Part shown: one piece after another, positions 45,777 through 56,749 of the stretch
Position numbering within the stretch: position 1 is the stretch's first letter
Layout of the letters: every line of letters begins with the position of its first letter
Assembly: GCA_903893945.1 (NCBI GenBank)
Contig: CAITOF010000025.1
Location: 1-62,908 of the forward strand
Reading direction: 5' to 3'
Source of the DNA: an uncultured Oxalobacteraceae bacterium
Lineage (GTDB): Bacteria > Pseudomonadota > Gammaproteobacteria > Burkholderiales > Burkholderiaceae_D
DNA length: 62,908 nt
Position numbers and translations under genes: made by a program
The notes under the pieces: generated by a model
What the model was told of the DNA's origin: nothing
Databases searched by the model: none
Seen by the model: the letters and a program-made list of their open reading frames with translations, nothing else

Positions 45777-46697
45777 ATGTTTATTAATTCTCGCGTGATG
45801 CTTGGAAGCGCTGTTGCACTCTTGGCACTTTCAGCATGCACACCCAAAGAAGCCGACAAAGCAGCGGCGTCTACTTCCGCAGGAACGAAAGAAGTCGTTG
45901 CTGCCACTGTGAATGGCACACCCATCAGTCAAAAAGAAGTAGATATGGTCCTGAAGCAGCAGCGCGGCATGCCAGATACCGCTGAAACCCGCAAAATGAT
46001 TATCGATAACATCGCCATGCAATTGATCGTGGCACAGGAAGCAGTTAAAAAAGGCCTGGATAAAACTGCCGATACCATGGATGAAATTGAAATGGCCAAG
46101 CAGTCTGTGCTGGCACAGGCGTATGTCCAGGATTACATCAAAACCAATACAGTTACCGATGAACAGTTGAATGCGGAATACGACAAATTAAAGGCACAGG
46201 CCTCCGGCAACCAGTTTAAAGCGCGACATATTCTGGTAAAAACCGAAGACGAAGCAAAAGCAATCATTGCCAAGCTGAACAAAGATCCAAAATCATTTGA
46301 CGCTCTGGCAAAAGCCCAGTCACAAGATCCGGGCTCGAAAGCCAAAGGTGGCGATCTCGGCTGGTTCGATGCCCACAACATGGTTCCTGAATTCGGCGCT
46401 GCCGTGGCTAAACTGGAAAAAGGCAAATTTACCCAGGAGCCGGTCAAGACACAATACGGTTACCACGTGATTATTCTTGATGACACTCGGCCGAATCCGA
46501 ATACCATCCCTCCGCTAGAGCAGATCAAGGGCGGGTTGACCCAGCAGCTGCAACAGCAAAACCTGAAAAAAATGCTCGATGAAATGAAGTCCAAAGCGAA
46601 GATTGACATTGTTGCGGCGCCGGCACCGGCACCGGCCATGCCAGCGGCCACACCGGCATCGGCCCCCGCAGCAGCTGACGAACCGGCAAAGAAATAA
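45777..46697 (+). CDS. parvulin-type peptidylprolyl isomerase lipoprotein (PpiC/PrsA-like)
   Basis: A 306-aa periplasmic chaperone lipoprotein. The lipobox LSAC sets the lipidated Cys at residue 21. The SurA-type N-terminal domain follows, with ATVNGTPISQKEVDMVLKQQ. The parvulin domain (about 145-235) shows ARHILVKTEDEAKAII, QSQDPGSKAKGGDLGWFDAH and VKTQYGYHVIILDD. The C-terminal 35 residues are almost only Ala, Pro and a few acidic/Lys residues. It would help fold outer-membrane or secreted proteins. A terminator follows. Confidence 0.93.
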   Translation: MFINSRVMLGSAVALLALSACTPKEADKAAASTSAGTKEVVAATVNGTPISQKEVDMVLKQQRGMPDTAETRKMIIDNIAMQLIVAQEAVKKGLDKTADTMDEIEMAKQSVLAQAYVQDYIKTNTVTDEQLNAEYDKLKAQASGNQFKARHILVKTEDEAKAIIAKLNKDPKSFDALAKAQSQDPGSKAKGGDLGWFDAHNMVPEFGAAVAKLEKGKFTQEPVKTQYGYHVIILDDTRPNPNTIPPLEQIKGGLTQQLQQQNLKKMLDEMKSKAKIDIVAAPAPAPAMPAATPASAPAAADEPAKK

Positions 46698-46737
46698 GCC
46701 TAAGGGTCAAGACACACCTTTGACAGGCTTGAAAATC

Positions 46738-46773
46738 AAAAACCCCGTCACCCTGAAAGTGACGGGGTTTTTT
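46738..46773. terminator. bidirectional rho-independent terminator
   Basis: AACCCCGTCAC (46741-46751), a seven-nt loop, and GTGACGGGGTT (46759-46769) with T-runs on one side and A-runs on the other. It serves the parvulin gene on the plus strand and the helicase gene on the minus strand, whose stop is at 46796. Confidence 0.92.
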
Positions 46774-46795
46774 GTTGCCAAAACCGAATGAGCTG

Positions 46796-49174
46796 CTAGC
46801 GCGACTTCGGCTTTACGCCGGGTTTGGCGCTTTTCGCTTTACCTGCAGTTCCGGCAGATTTTTTCTTCTCGGACGACGACGCTACGACTTTTTCTGAATT
46901 GATCAGGCCTGCACCAACATGACTGATGTTCAATGTTTGCCCGGCTATTTTTGCCGCCTTCAGGGTATCCAAAATGGTTCTGGGCATGCCTTCGGGTAAG
47001 TCAAGCAAACTATACGTATCGAAAATATCAATGCGCCCGATGTGTTTCGGTTCCAGGCTGGCCTGTTCCGCAATCGTCGTTACAATTACCGACGGCGTGA
47101 CTGCATGCTGACGCCCGACTTCGATACGATAACTTTGCACGGCAAACTTGCTTTTACTGTTAGGCTTTTCCTTTTTTGACGGGGCTTTGGGTGCCGATTC
47201 CGGCGCCTTGACCAGTACCCTGTCCGCTACCGGTTCAGGCAATTTTTCCTTCCTGACTAACGGGTCCGCTTCAACCCTGATCGCGCTTTTTGCCAACGGG
47301 GGTGCTTCGGCTCGGTTCGCAGCGGGTTTAACGTCCGTGTGCGGCTCTTTTTTCCTGTCGCTGCGCGCCACGCTTCGCTCACGCACGGGCGATGGTGGCA
47401 CATGCACAGCCGTGGCAGGCTCCGTCTTTCCATCAACGCTAATCTTCAATTGCTGCCCGGCTACCCAAACTGCTTTCAGGTGGTGCATTACGTCGTTTGG
47501 TAAATCACTGGGCAGATCCAGTACGCTGAAGCTGTCATAAATTTCTATGCGGCCAATATTTTTTGAATCAATATTCGCCTCATTGGCTATTGCACCGACA
47601 ATGTTACCCGGTTTTACACCATGATCATGCCCCACTTCGATCCGGTAAGTCTGCATGCCGGGTTCAGACTCGCGCGGCCGCCGCTCCCGTTCGATTCGTG
47701 CAGGTCGTTCGAAGCGCTCAGTGCGTTCCGGACGTTCGGCTCTCAACCGGTTATCGCGTTCACTCCGATCAGCCCTGTCGCCGCGTTCACGGCCAGGTCG
47801 ATCATCGGGACGACTGAATTCAATCCTGGGTTCGCGTTTATTTTTATCTAACAGGAGTGGTACGTCACCACGCGCAATTTTTGCCAGCGCCGCCGCAATT
47901 TCAATGGCAGGCACATTATGCTCACGTTCGTAATCTTCGATAATACCCTGAAACTGTTCCAGCTCACCTTCAGCAATCGTTGTACTGATCTGGTCTTTGA
48001 ATTTTGCAATCCGCACATCGTTGACAGCCTGGATACTCGGCAGCTCCAGGGGCGAAACAGGTTGGCGGGTGGCACGTTCTATTATTTTCAGCAGCCCTTT
48101 TTCCCGTGGGGTAATGAACAGTATCGCTTCGCCACTGCGGCCTGCCCGACCGGTTCGACCGATCCGGTGTGTATAACTTTCCGGATCATGCGGTACGTCG
48201 TAGTTGATGACATGGCTGATGCGCTCTACATCCAGTCCGCGCGCGGCGACATCGGTGGCCACCAGAATATCGATTTTGCCATCTTTAAGCTGCTGTATGG
48301 TCCGCTCACGCTGCGCCTGCTGAATATCACCATTGATCGCCGCAGCAGAGAAACCGCGCGCCTGCAGTCGTCCGGCCAACTCTTCGGTACCCAGTTTTGT
48401 GCGCGCAAAAATGATCATGCCATCGAAGTTCTCGGCTTCCAGTATCCGGGTTAACGCGTCGAGTTTGTGCATGCCACTGACGAGCCAGTAGCGCTGGCGG
48501 ATATTATCGGCCGTACCGGTTTTGGCAGCGACGGTAATTTCAGCAGGTGACTTCAAATAGGTTTGCGCGATGCGCTTGATGGCAGAAGGCATCGTCGCTG
48601 AAAACAGGGTCGTTTGACGCGTCTCGGGCGTTTCCTGCAGTATCCGCTCAACATCATCGATAAATCCCATGCGCAGCATTTCATCCGCTTCATCCAGCAC
48701 CAGCGTTTTCAGCTTTGACAAATCCAGCGAACCTTTATCCAGATGATCGATCACCCTGCCCGGCGTTCCCACCACCACATGAACGCCACGGCGCAATGCC
48801 GACAACTGCGGGCCATAACTCTGGCCACCGTAAATCGGTAACACGTGAAAACCGGGAATATGCGCCGCGTAAGTTTGAAAAGCTTCCGCCACCTGTATGG
48901 CCAGTTCGCGCGTCGGTGCCAGCACCAGCGCCTGTGGTGCCGTCTGCCTGATATCGATACGCGACAGGATAGGCAGGGCGAACGCCGCGGTTTTCCCGGT
49001 TCCGGTCTGCGCCTGACCCAATACGTCACGATTCGACAACAGCAACGGAATCGTCGCCGCCTGTATGGGTGACGGTGTTTCGTAGCCGATGTCATTTAGT
49101 ACACGTATCAGCGCATCACTGAGATTGAGGTCGGCAAAGGAAGGCGGAATTTGTTCTGGCATAGTGGTACTCAC
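46796..49174 (-). CDS. deaD: DEAD-box RNA helicase (DeaD/CsdA type) with two DbpA-like RNA-binding domains
   Basis: A 792-aa ATP-dependent RNA helicase. Core motifs: Q motif, AQTGTGKT (residues 55-62), PTRELAIQV, VLDEADEM (159-166), SATMPSAIK, and HRIGRTGRAGR. A DeaD-type dimerisation region follows, then an Arg/Glu-rich linker (about 450-505). There are two similar DbpA-type domains: 509-579 and 682-751, both starting YRIEVG and both containing IGRI(E/D)I(Y/F)D and LDLP. They are joined by a Pro/Lys-rich linker. E. coli CsdA has one such domain, so this is a duplication. The Lys-rich tail resembles CsdA's. It acts in ribosome assembly and cold-shock RNA metabolism. Confidence 0.95.
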   Translation of the reverse strand: MSTTMPEQIPPSFADLNLSDALIRVLNDIGYETPSPIQAATIPLLLSNRDVLGQAQTGTGKTAAFALPILSRIDIRQTAPQALVLAPTRELAIQVAEAFQTYAAHIPGFHVLPIYGGQSYGPQLSALRRGVHVVVGTPGRVIDHLDKGSLDLSKLKTLVLDEADEMLRMGFIDDVERILQETPETRQTTLFSATMPSAIKRIAQTYLKSPAEITVAAKTGTADNIRQRYWLVSGMHKLDALTRILEAENFDGMIIFARTKLGTEELAGRLQARGFSAAAINGDIQQAQRERTIQQLKDGKIDILVATDVAARGLDVERISHVINYDVPHDPESYTHRIGRTGRAGRSGEAILFITPREKGLLKIIERATRQPVSPLELPSIQAVNDVRIAKFKDQISTTIAEGELEQFQGIIEDYEREHNVPAIEIAAALAKIARGDVPLLLDKNKREPRIEFSRPDDRPGRERGDRADRSERDNRLRAERPERTERFERPARIERERRPRESEPGMQTYRIEVGHDHGVKPGNIVGAIANEANIDSKNIGRIEIYDSFSVLDLPSDLPNDVMHHLKAVWVAGQQLKISVDGKTEPATAVHVPPSPVRERSVARSDRKKEPHTDVKPAANRAEAPPLAKSAIRVEADPLVRKEKLPEPVADRVLVKAPESAPKAPSKKEKPNSKSKFAVQSYRIEVGRQHAVTPSVIVTTIAEQASLEPKHIGRIDIFDTYSLLDLPEGMPRTILDTLKAAKIAGQTLNISHVGAGLINSEKVVASSSEKKKSAGTAGKAKSAKPGVKPKSR

Positions 49175-49267
49175 TCGATTAATGTGGAAGGTAGTTTACT
49201 CTGTTGTGATCCGGCTGAACACAAAAAGCGTGATTTCACGGCTGTTCGCGATACCGGATGTACCCAC

Positions 49268-50182
49268 TTACAAACCTGACCGCGCGCCCTGTAGTCCACC
49301 GGTATGCAGCACCACCACTTTTTCATGGCGCAATATATCGCCGGACGCAATCAGGCTTTGCAGGGCAAAAAACACTTTTCCGGTGTACACCGGCTCAATG
49401 GGCAGCTGAAATCGTTCCATGAAATTGCCACAGAACTTGTGCAATTCCGGGCTAGCTTTTGCATAGCCGCCGTGATGAAAATGGGTGTGCAATTGATAAT
49501 TTCGATAATCAACATAGCCTGCCTGGCACAACAATCGGGACATTTCGTTGCGCAGATACTCGCCGTGATTGATCACCGCAATGCCGACCACGCGGCCCCT
49601 GCCCCGCAATCCGGCCAGCAGGCCCGCCATTGTCGCCCCGGTACCACACGCAACCAGTATGACATCGGGAATGAAGGGTAACTCGTCAACCAGTTCTGCG
49701 ACCCCCGCCAAGGCATCCGGCGTGCTGCCCCCTTCCGGCAACCAATAACAGTGAGGTTCCTGTGCAACCAGGGTTTGCCAATGTCCGGGATCGTCACGCA
49801 ATGCCCGATACACCTCGCGGTCGACATACTGAATCTGCATACCCTGTTTCCGGCAATCGTCCAGCATCACCGTATTCATAGGCGCATGGCCACGCACGAA
49901 GGCATGACTGTCAAAGCGCATTTCGGCGGCCGCATACGCGGTTGCATGCAGATGATTTGACCATATTCCACCCATGGTGATGATCTTTGGTGACCTGGCT
50001 GACGACAGGTTCGCGTGTTTCACCGATTCCGCCAGCGCCGACAAGGGAGTTTTCAGCTTGCGATATTTATTACCCGACACGACAGGATGCAACAAGTCGT
50101 CGCGCTTGACCCAGATCGGCATACCGAATAGCGTTTCATCGTCCAGAAGCGTGCAAGGCGACGGCCCACGTGGTTCAAACAT
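49268..50182 (-). CDS. PLP-dependent enzyme, ACC deaminase/D-cysteine desulfhydrase family
   Basis: A 304-aa fold-type II PLP enzyme. The lysine that binds PLP is in VVSGNKYRKLK. The motif GGIWSNHLHATAYAAAE, then LPEGGSTPDAL and CGTGATMAGLLAGL (phosphate cup) are typical. The family includes ACC deaminase and D-cysteine desulfhydrase, which differ at a few active-site residues I cannot assign safely. The ATG overlaps the end of the exonuclease gene by eight nt, so they are co-transcribed. Confidence 0.86.
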   Translation of the reverse strand: MFEPRGPSPCTLLDDETLFGMPIWVKRDDLLHPVVSGNKYRKLKTPLSALAESVKHANLSSARSPKIITMGGIWSNHLHATAYAAAEMRFDSHAFVRGHAPMNTVMLDDCRKQGMQIQYVDREVYRALRDDPGHWQTLVAQEPHCYWLPEGGSTPDALAGVAELVDELPFIPDVILVACGTGATMAGLLAGLRGRGRVVGIAVINHGEYLRNEMSRLLCQAGYVDYRNYQLHTHFHHGGYAKASPELHKFCGNFMERFQLPIEPVYTGKVFFALQSLIASGDILRHEKVVVLHTGGLQGARSGL

Positions 50183-50951
50183 GGTGCCTGGCCAGCATCT
50201 TCCAGGTCACGCCAAGCGCCACATCCGTTTTCAGTGCCACCAGCTGGCGTGACATTGCCAGTACTGGTGCATCTTTGCGCAAATTTTCGCCCAGCGTATT
50301 TTTAAGTATGCCCGCCCCCGCCATAATGGCATCAATCGATCCATAGGCCTGTAGCAACCTGGCTGCTGTTTTCATGCCGACTTTGGTGACGCCCGGGATC
50401 CCGTCAGTCGCATCGCCCATCAGGGCAAGCAGTTCGGCCAACTGTTCTGGCGGCACACCAAATTTTTTTTGGACCCATGCGCTGTCGTGCCATTCATTCT
50501 TGAAATGGTCCCAGATCAGCGCACCCTGTGCAATCAGCACATGCAGATCCTTGTCAGTTGAAACGACAACCGCCTCACCGCGACCTTCCGTCAGCCACCG
50601 CAATGTCACCGTCGCAATCACGTCATCAGCCTCAACAGCAGGCACGCATAATACTTTAACGTGAAACTTTTCCAGTTCCGCATAGAGGTGGCTCAGGCTG
50701 GCACGCAACACATCAGGCATGGGCGCCCGTTGCGCGCGATACGGTGCATACAACTGATGACGCCATGTTAAACCCCCATGATCGAAAGCGGCCACACAAT
50801 GGCTCGGCGCGTGTTCATGCAGCAGTTTATGAAATGCCGATAAGGAAAACCGGATGGCAGTTTCTGCTTTTTCAGGCGAATCCGGTTCGGTACCCGCTTC
50901 GTAAATCCGACGAACGATATTCAGGCCATCAATGACGAGTAGTTTTGACAT
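50175..50951 (-). CDS. xni: 5'-3' exonuclease/flap endonuclease, Xni (ExoIX)-like
   Basis: A 258-aa protein homologous to the 5'-nuclease domain of DNA polymerase I. Acidic metal ligands appear in VIDGLNIVRRI, AAFDHGG and VEADDVIATV, then STDKDLHVLI and LMGDATDGIPGVTKVGMKTAARLL (helix-hairpin-helix). The ATG at 50951 begins the conserved MSKLLVIDG; the frame to 50984 is not needed. It is small and lacks the polymerase, so it is the stand-alone form that processes flaps. It overlaps the PLP enzyme gene. Confidence 0.9.
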   Translation of the reverse strand: MSKLLVIDGLNIVRRIYEAGTEPDSPEKAETAIRFSLSAFHKLLHEHAPSHCVAAFDHGGLTWRHQLYAPYRAQRAPMPDVLRASLSHLYAELEKFHVKVLCVPAVEADDVIATVTLRWLTEGRGEAVVVSTDKDLHVLIAQGALIWDHFKNEWHDSAWVQKKFGVPPEQLAELLALMGDATDGIPGVTKVGMKTAARLLQAYGSIDAIMAGAGILKNTLGENLRKDAPVLAMSRQLVALKTDVALGVTWKMLARHHV

Positions 50952-50993
50952 GGAATGAACTTGATTTTTTCTGGTCAGCGTCACGACATGCTG

Positions 50994-51497
50994 TCATGGC
51001 GTCCCGGTAATGTGATGCGCTGCCACTTCATCGGTCCAATAGTCAAGCGCATGGGTTCTGTTCGTCATGTGGCGCAAGCCGCCGCCAAATGCGCCAATTT
51101 TTTTCGAATCCGGATACTCGCAGACTTCCGCTGGCATCATGGTGCTGATGGAAAGATAAGCCAGTGTGCCGTCGGAGTCATTTATGATCTGATGTGCGGT
51201 TTCCGGCCCGCCGGTCGGACAACAAATGATATCCCCAGCACGGATTTTCCTTGATTCATCACCGTAGCGCAAGGTACCGGAACCTTTCACGATATAGAAC
51301 ATTTCTTCTTCAGCGAGATGACTGTGAAACGGGCAGGAGCGTTTGCCTGGCGGCACCTCGTCATATGAATAACCCAAATCCTTCGCACCCAGCAGCGGAC
51401 CTATTCGAACGGCGTTGCACTCAAATTTATCGCCCTTTTCAACATGCTCAAGTTTGACTTCATCGATATTGATGACTCTGGAATTGATTATACTCAT
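50994..51497 (-). CDS. cupin-domain protein
   Basis: A 167-aa single-domain cupin. Metal-binding motif 1 is HSHLAEEEMFYIVKGSG and motif 2 lies around PETAHQIINDSD. The ATG at 51497 has AAGGAG upstream. The C-terminal GAFGGGLRHMTNRTHALDYW is typical of a small proteobacterial subfamily of unknown function. It lies 42 nt upstream of xni on the same strand. A sugar or small-acid binding or dioxygenase function is only a guess. Confidence 0.8.
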   Translation of the reverse strand: MSIINSRVINIDEVKLEHVEKGDKFECNAVRIGPLLGAKDLGYSYDEVPPGKRSCPFHSHLAEEEMFYIVKGSGTLRYGDESRKIRAGDIICCPTGGPETAHQIINDSDGTLAYLSISTMMPAEVCEYPDSKKIGAFGGGLRHMTNRTHALDYWTDEVAAHHITGTP

Positions 51498-51685
51498 GGG
51501 ATTATTTCTCCTTGACCCTGGTCGGCGCAAAAACCCGGCTTTACCCGGTAAATCTGCCACTTCTGGCTAAATTACCCGAGAATTATACTCAGCAATGTCT
51601 ATGACAATGGAAAAACCAGTATGATCTCCGCTTACAATTTCAAAATGGCAAACAAACCTCGTATTGCATCTCTGACCACTTTTAA

Positions 51686-52816
<1,131 letters not shown>

Positions 52817-52824
52817 CCCGCCTG

Positions 52825-52853
52825 CGCTGACAGTCGGGGCGTGACTGTCAGCG
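52825..52853. terminator. hairpin between frmA and the APC permease gene
   Basis: CGCTGACAGTC (52825-52835), loop of seven, GACTGTCAGCG (52843-52853): a perfect 11-bp stem between two convergent genes. There is no clear T-run on either strand, so it is a likely but imperfect bidirectional terminator. Confidence 0.6.
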
Positions 52854-52892
52854 AGGTGGTTACAGGTTAATGCCCGCCAGGCCCAGTTTCCG

Positions 52893-54251
52893 TCATCGGG
52901 CCAACTTTAATTTCCGGTATTGCCGAACCAGCGGAATTGCACCCAGCAGCATGCTGCCAATGGCAATGATCGTGGTAATCAGGTCAAATGTCATGATAGA
53001 CATCACGGCAGCCCACCATAATGCTATTGCAGAACCAACCGGTAAAATGATCATCGTGACCGCATTCGAAACTGAACGCGCGCCATCACGCCGAAAATAC
53101 CAGGCGCATGCCAATCCGGCCAGACCATAATAATAAGCGGCTTGCACGCCGATAATGTTAATCGATGCTTTCATAACCTCGGCGATGCTTTCTGACGTCA
53201 GCGACGAAATCAGCAGTATCAGTCCGATCGCAGCAATCAGAAACGTCGCCCAGTGTGGTGTAAGCCACTTGTCATGTACATAGGACCAGCGCTTATCAAG
53301 TATGCCATCACGCGATTGGGCAAACATGGTTCGTGAAAACTGAAGTATCGACGTTTCCAGATTTCCGATGGTCGACAGCATCAGTGCAAGTACCGCGAGG
53401 TAACTCCACGGTTTCGGGAACAGTTTGTTGGCGACATCGAATACGATGTGGGTGCCTGACCGGGTAATTTCATCGTCGCTCAGGACAATTAACGTGACAG
53501 CGGCAAACGCCGTAAATGCCGCAATGATGACCAGCATGGCCCCAATTGCGCCGAGCCCTGGCGATTTTTTTGAATCCCGGGTTTCTTCGGTAAGATTAAG
53601 TGAAACATCCCAGCCCCAGAAAAAAAACAGCGCGATGATGGCGCCATTGGCAAACGTCGATGGACTGAAGGCGAACGGTGAAAATTCGTGCCAGGAAATC
53701 GAATGCAGGGCATGAGCGCCAAACTCGATAATGGCGGCAATGGCAACAATGGAAAGTATCGCCAGCTCGGTCATCGTCATGATCACCTGAACTTTACCTG
53801 TCAGCTTGATTCCCTTGACGACTACCGCAGTGACAACAACCAACCAGGTGATGGCACACAGGGTTACGGCAATTTGCGAATCAGCCAGCGTGGGAGCGAT
53901 TAGCAGCAACGTCGCCGCGCCTGCCGGAATGGTCGCTGAAACCATGAACAACGCCGACGCAACCAGTAGTGACCAGCCTGCAAAAAACCCCAGCTTCCTT
54001 CCGAAGATTGCAGTCACCCAGCTATAGGAAGCACCGGCGTTCGGAGAATGCATATTCAGATGCATGTAGGCGAATACAATTCCAAGCACAATAAAACCGC
54101 AATAGACCAGGCTGGCTGGTGCCAGAACGCCGACAGCGCCGATCAGTGTGACCATGGTTGCCGAGATACTGAATGTCGGCGCTGATCCCGCAATTCCCAT
54201 CGCGACAGAGTGTATTAATCCCAATGAATCTTTACTGAGCTGATCCGACAT
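52893..54251 (-). CDS. APC superfamily amino acid permease
   Basis: A 452-aa polytopic inner-membrane protein with about 12 helices. The N-terminal SVAMGIAGSAPTFSISATM and SPNAGASYSWVTAIFGRKLGFFAGW segments are the APC family substrate-site helices. ATG 54251 begins MSDQLSKDS; upstream is AGGGAG. The frame extends to 54278 without added value. The substrate is unknown; the family moves amino acids, polyamines or related amines. Convergent with frmA. Confidence 0.88.
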   Translation of the reverse strand: MSDQLSKDSLGLIHSVAMGIAGSAPTFSISATMVTLIGAVGVLAPASLVYCGFIVLGIVFAYMHLNMHSPNAGASYSWVTAIFGRKLGFFAGWSLLVASALFMVSATIPAGAATLLLIAPTLADSQIAVTLCAITWLVVVTAVVVKGIKLTGKVQVIMTMTELAILSIVAIAAIIEFGAHALHSISWHEFSPFAFSPSTFANGAIIALFFFWGWDVSLNLTEETRDSKKSPGLGAIGAMLVIIAAFTAFAAVTLIVLSDDEITRSGTHIVFDVANKLFPKPWSYLAVLALMLSTIGNLETSILQFSRTMFAQSRDGILDKRWSYVHDKWLTPHWATFLIAAIGLILLISSLTSESIAEVMKASINIIGVQAAYYYGLAGLACAWYFRRDGARSVSNAVTMIILPVGSAIALWWAAVMSIMTFDLITTIIAIGSMLLGAIPLVRQYRKLKLAR

Positions 54252-54414
54252 CCTTCTTGACTCCCTGATGTAAACCATCTTTTAAAATGCTTTCATTCTG
54301 CGGAAAGCCTGATTTTTATTCACCAGATTAGATAACAGTTCCTTTATTCAAGTCAATGGAAACTTGACGGGAAGCCCGTTCGAACGTCGGCCTGGCCCAG
54401 GCTGCAACCGGAAA

Positions 54415-56163
54415 TTACCTGAACTTTGCCAGGGAAAGTTCGAATTGATCTGCTTTTTCAAAACCGATCACTCGACCACTTTCGGTTGATTCACTGTTAA
54501 AAAATATGATGCCCGGTGGGCCAAACAGATGAAAGCGCTTAAGCAGCATTTGGTCGTCGTCCGTGTTGTTGGTGACGTCGGCCTGCAGCAAAACAAGCGC
54601 GTCCAGTTTTGGACGGATCCGGTTATCGGGAAACGTCCATTTTTCCATTTCCTTGCACGACACACACCAATCGGCATAAAAATCCAGCATGACTGCTTTG
54701 CCTTGCGATTTTGCCTGAAGCAGGGCCTGATCCAGCTCCCGTGTCGATTTAATTCGTGCAAATTGAACCGTGCTGGCCGGTTTATTGCCGGTGAACTGTG
54801 CCAGTGGCGAGAACACGTCGCGACCTCCGCTTGCCAATCCTGCAAATTCGACCAGTCCAAGCAGACACAGGACTGCTGCCAACGTTTTGGGTATCACACC
54901 TGCATGACGCCGCAGGAACAGACCATAACCAGTCAGCAGAACCACCCAACCCAGCATCTGCGTCCAGGCAGGAATGACAGGTGACACCAGCCACAGCGCC
55001 ATGGCCAGCATCATCACACCAAACAGCTGCTTGACCGATTCCATCCAGCGGCCGGCTTTTGGTAATAAAGTACCCGCTGAAATTCCCACCAGTATCAGCG
55101 GCATACTCATCCCCATAGCCATTGAAAATAAAGCCACACCGCCCACAAATGCATTACGAGTCTGGCTGATGTAAAGTAATGCACTGGCCAGCGGTGCAGC
55201 AACACAGGGGCCAACGATCAACGCGGAAATGGCGCCCATCATGAACACGCCCGCCAATTTACCGGCACGCTGTCGTCCCGAAATATGTGCCAATTTTTCT
55301 TGCAGTACTGCTGGCACCTGCAGGTGATAAACATTAAACATGGACAACGACAATGCCACCAGCAATAAACCGAATGACCCCAGAACCCAGGGATTCTGCA
55401 GGGCAGCAGCCAGTCCTTCACCCAACAGACCGGAAACCACACCGAGAGCCGTATACACGATGGCCATGCCCAGGGAATAGCTCACCGACAGTATGAACCC
55501 GCGATGCCTGCTGACTTCAGCACCCTCGCCAACAATAATCGAGGAAAGTATCGGCACCATGGGTAAAACGCAGGGAGTGAACGCCAGACCCAGACCCAAT
55601 AATAAAAACAGCGGCATGATTAAAATTAATCTGCCGCTCTGGAGTGATTTTTTCAGCTCACCGGAATCGTCGCTACTGCTGGATATTGGCGGAGGCTTAT
55701 CGCCGCTCAGAAAGGATCCGGCATCAAAGGTTAGTCTGGAATCGATCGGCGCATAACACAAACCCTGGTCTGAACAGCCCTGTCCGCGTGCGGTAAAGGT
55801 CCATGCCGGTTTTGTTTTATCAACCGATATAACAGGTATGACAACAGTGATACGCTTGCGATAGGTTTCAACATTTTTCTGAAAGGTTTCATCAAAATGA
55901 ACCACCCCCTTGGGAAATTCCGGCTCACCTAACCGGGCGCCCATGGCATCAAACCTGAACCGTTCGCGATACATGTAATAGCCATCGGCAATCAGGTAAG
56001 TAACCTCGATCTTGTCAGGTGCAATTTGCCTGCTGCTGAATTGAAATGCCAGCTCAGGTTCCAGAAAATCGGCCTCAGACCGGGCACTGCAGATTACGCC
56101 GGAGAACAGGCAGATACCTAACACAGCATGAGCGAGCAGACCGACAATTTGACGAAATGACAT
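54415..56163 (-). CDS. dsbD: protein-disulfide reductase DsbD
   Basis: A 582-aa transmembrane electron conduit from cytoplasmic thioredoxin to periplasmic DsbC/DsbG and cytochrome c maturation. N-terminal alpha domain with a Cys pair (CSDQGLC) after a signal peptide. Beta domain of eight helices with FTPCVLPMVPIL and VGPCVAAPL. C-terminal gamma thioredoxin domain with DWCVSCKEMEKW. All six functional cysteines are present. The ATG at 56163 (MSFRQIV) is preferred to the one at 56187. It is a co-directional neighbour of the alpha operon but separated by a terminator. Confidence 0.94.
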   Translation of the reverse strand: MSFRQIVGLLAHAVLGICLFSGVICSARSEADFLEPELAFQFSSRQIAPDKIEVTYLIADGYYMYRERFRFDAMGARLGEPEFPKGVVHFDETFQKNVETYRKRITVVIPVISVDKTKPAWTFTARGQGCSDQGLCYAPIDSRLTFDAGSFLSGDKPPPISSSSDDSGELKKSLQSGRLILIMPLFLLLGLGLAFTPCVLPMVPILSSIIVGEGAEVSRHRGFILSVSYSLGMAIVYTALGVVSGLLGEGLAAALQNPWVLGSFGLLLVALSLSMFNVYHLQVPAVLQEKLAHISGRQRAGKLAGVFMMGAISALIVGPCVAAPLASALLYISQTRNAFVGGVALFSMAMGMSMPLILVGISAGTLLPKAGRWMESVKQLFGVMMLAMALWLVSPVIPAWTQMLGWVVLLTGYGLFLRRHAGVIPKTLAAVLCLLGLVEFAGLASGGRDVFSPLAQFTGNKPASTVQFARIKSTRELDQALLQAKSQGKAVMLDFYADWCVSCKEMEKWTFPDNRIRPKLDALVLLQADVTNNTDDDQMLLKRFHLFGPPGIIFFNSESTESGRVIGFEKADQFELSLAKFR

Positions 56164-56214
56164 AGGGCACCACTTTGTTAATACCATAACCGATACTATA
56201 AACCAAAAATCGGA

Positions 56215-56248
56215 AACAAAAAAAAGCCAGGTTAATCCTGGCTTTTTT
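56215..56248. terminator. terminator of the alpha operon
   Basis: GCCAGG (56226-56231), loop TTAAT, CCTGGC (56237-56242), flanked by runs of A on the left and T on the right. Read on the minus strand it is a GC stem followed by a U-run directly after rplQ. Confidence 0.9.
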
Positions 56249-56261
56249 CTTGTAACTTTAT

Positions 56262-56657
56262 TTATTCGGCAGTGACGACGTCAGCAACATCGCTGACTTC
56301 AGGACGATCAACCAACTCGATGAAAGCCATGGGTGCATTGTCGCCTGCGCGGAAACCCATTTTCAGGATGCGCAGGTAACCGCCATTGCGATTTGCATAA
56401 CGCGGACCCAGTTCAGCAAACAGTTTCACCACTATTTCACGGTCACGCAGGCGGGAAAATGCCAGGCGCTTGTTAGCCAGTGTGTCTGTTTTACCCATAG
56501 TCAGAATCGGTTCGATAACGCGACGCAGTTCTTTTGCCTTGGGCAAGGTTGTTTTGATCGCTTCATGACGCAGCAACGAGACTGTCATGTTGCGTAACAT
56601 CGCTAAACGATGAGATGAAGTACGATTGAGCTTACGTAAGCCGTGACGATGACGCAT
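56262..56657 (-). CDS. rplQ: 50S ribosomal protein L17
   Basis: A 131-aa protein: [20 protein letters not shown] start and ALTKRLAF-like [21 protein letters not shown] are diagnostic. Last gene of the alpha operon. The C terminus ends acidic ([10 protein letters not shown]). A 143-nt gap with a strong hairpin separates it from rpoA. Confidence 0.97.
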   Translation of the reverse strand: MRHRHGLRKLNRTSSHRLAMLRNMTVSLLRHEAIKTTLPKAKELRRVIEPILTMGKTDTLANKRLAFSRLRDREIVVKLFAELGPRYANRNGGYLRILKMGFRAGDNAPMAFIELVDRPEVSDVADVVTAE

Positions 56658-56749
56658 GATATTTCCTTCTTCAGTTTAATTGCCAGCTCTTCTATCACAT
56701 CGGTTCAGCTGATGTGCGGGCCGGTAGGTTGTTTAAAAATTGACTCTGT

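Noticed and set aside
45485-45925. 146-aa minus-strand open frame before the parvulin gene
   Set aside because: It overlaps the parvulin signal peptide in antisense, lacks a ribosome site and has no recognisable content.
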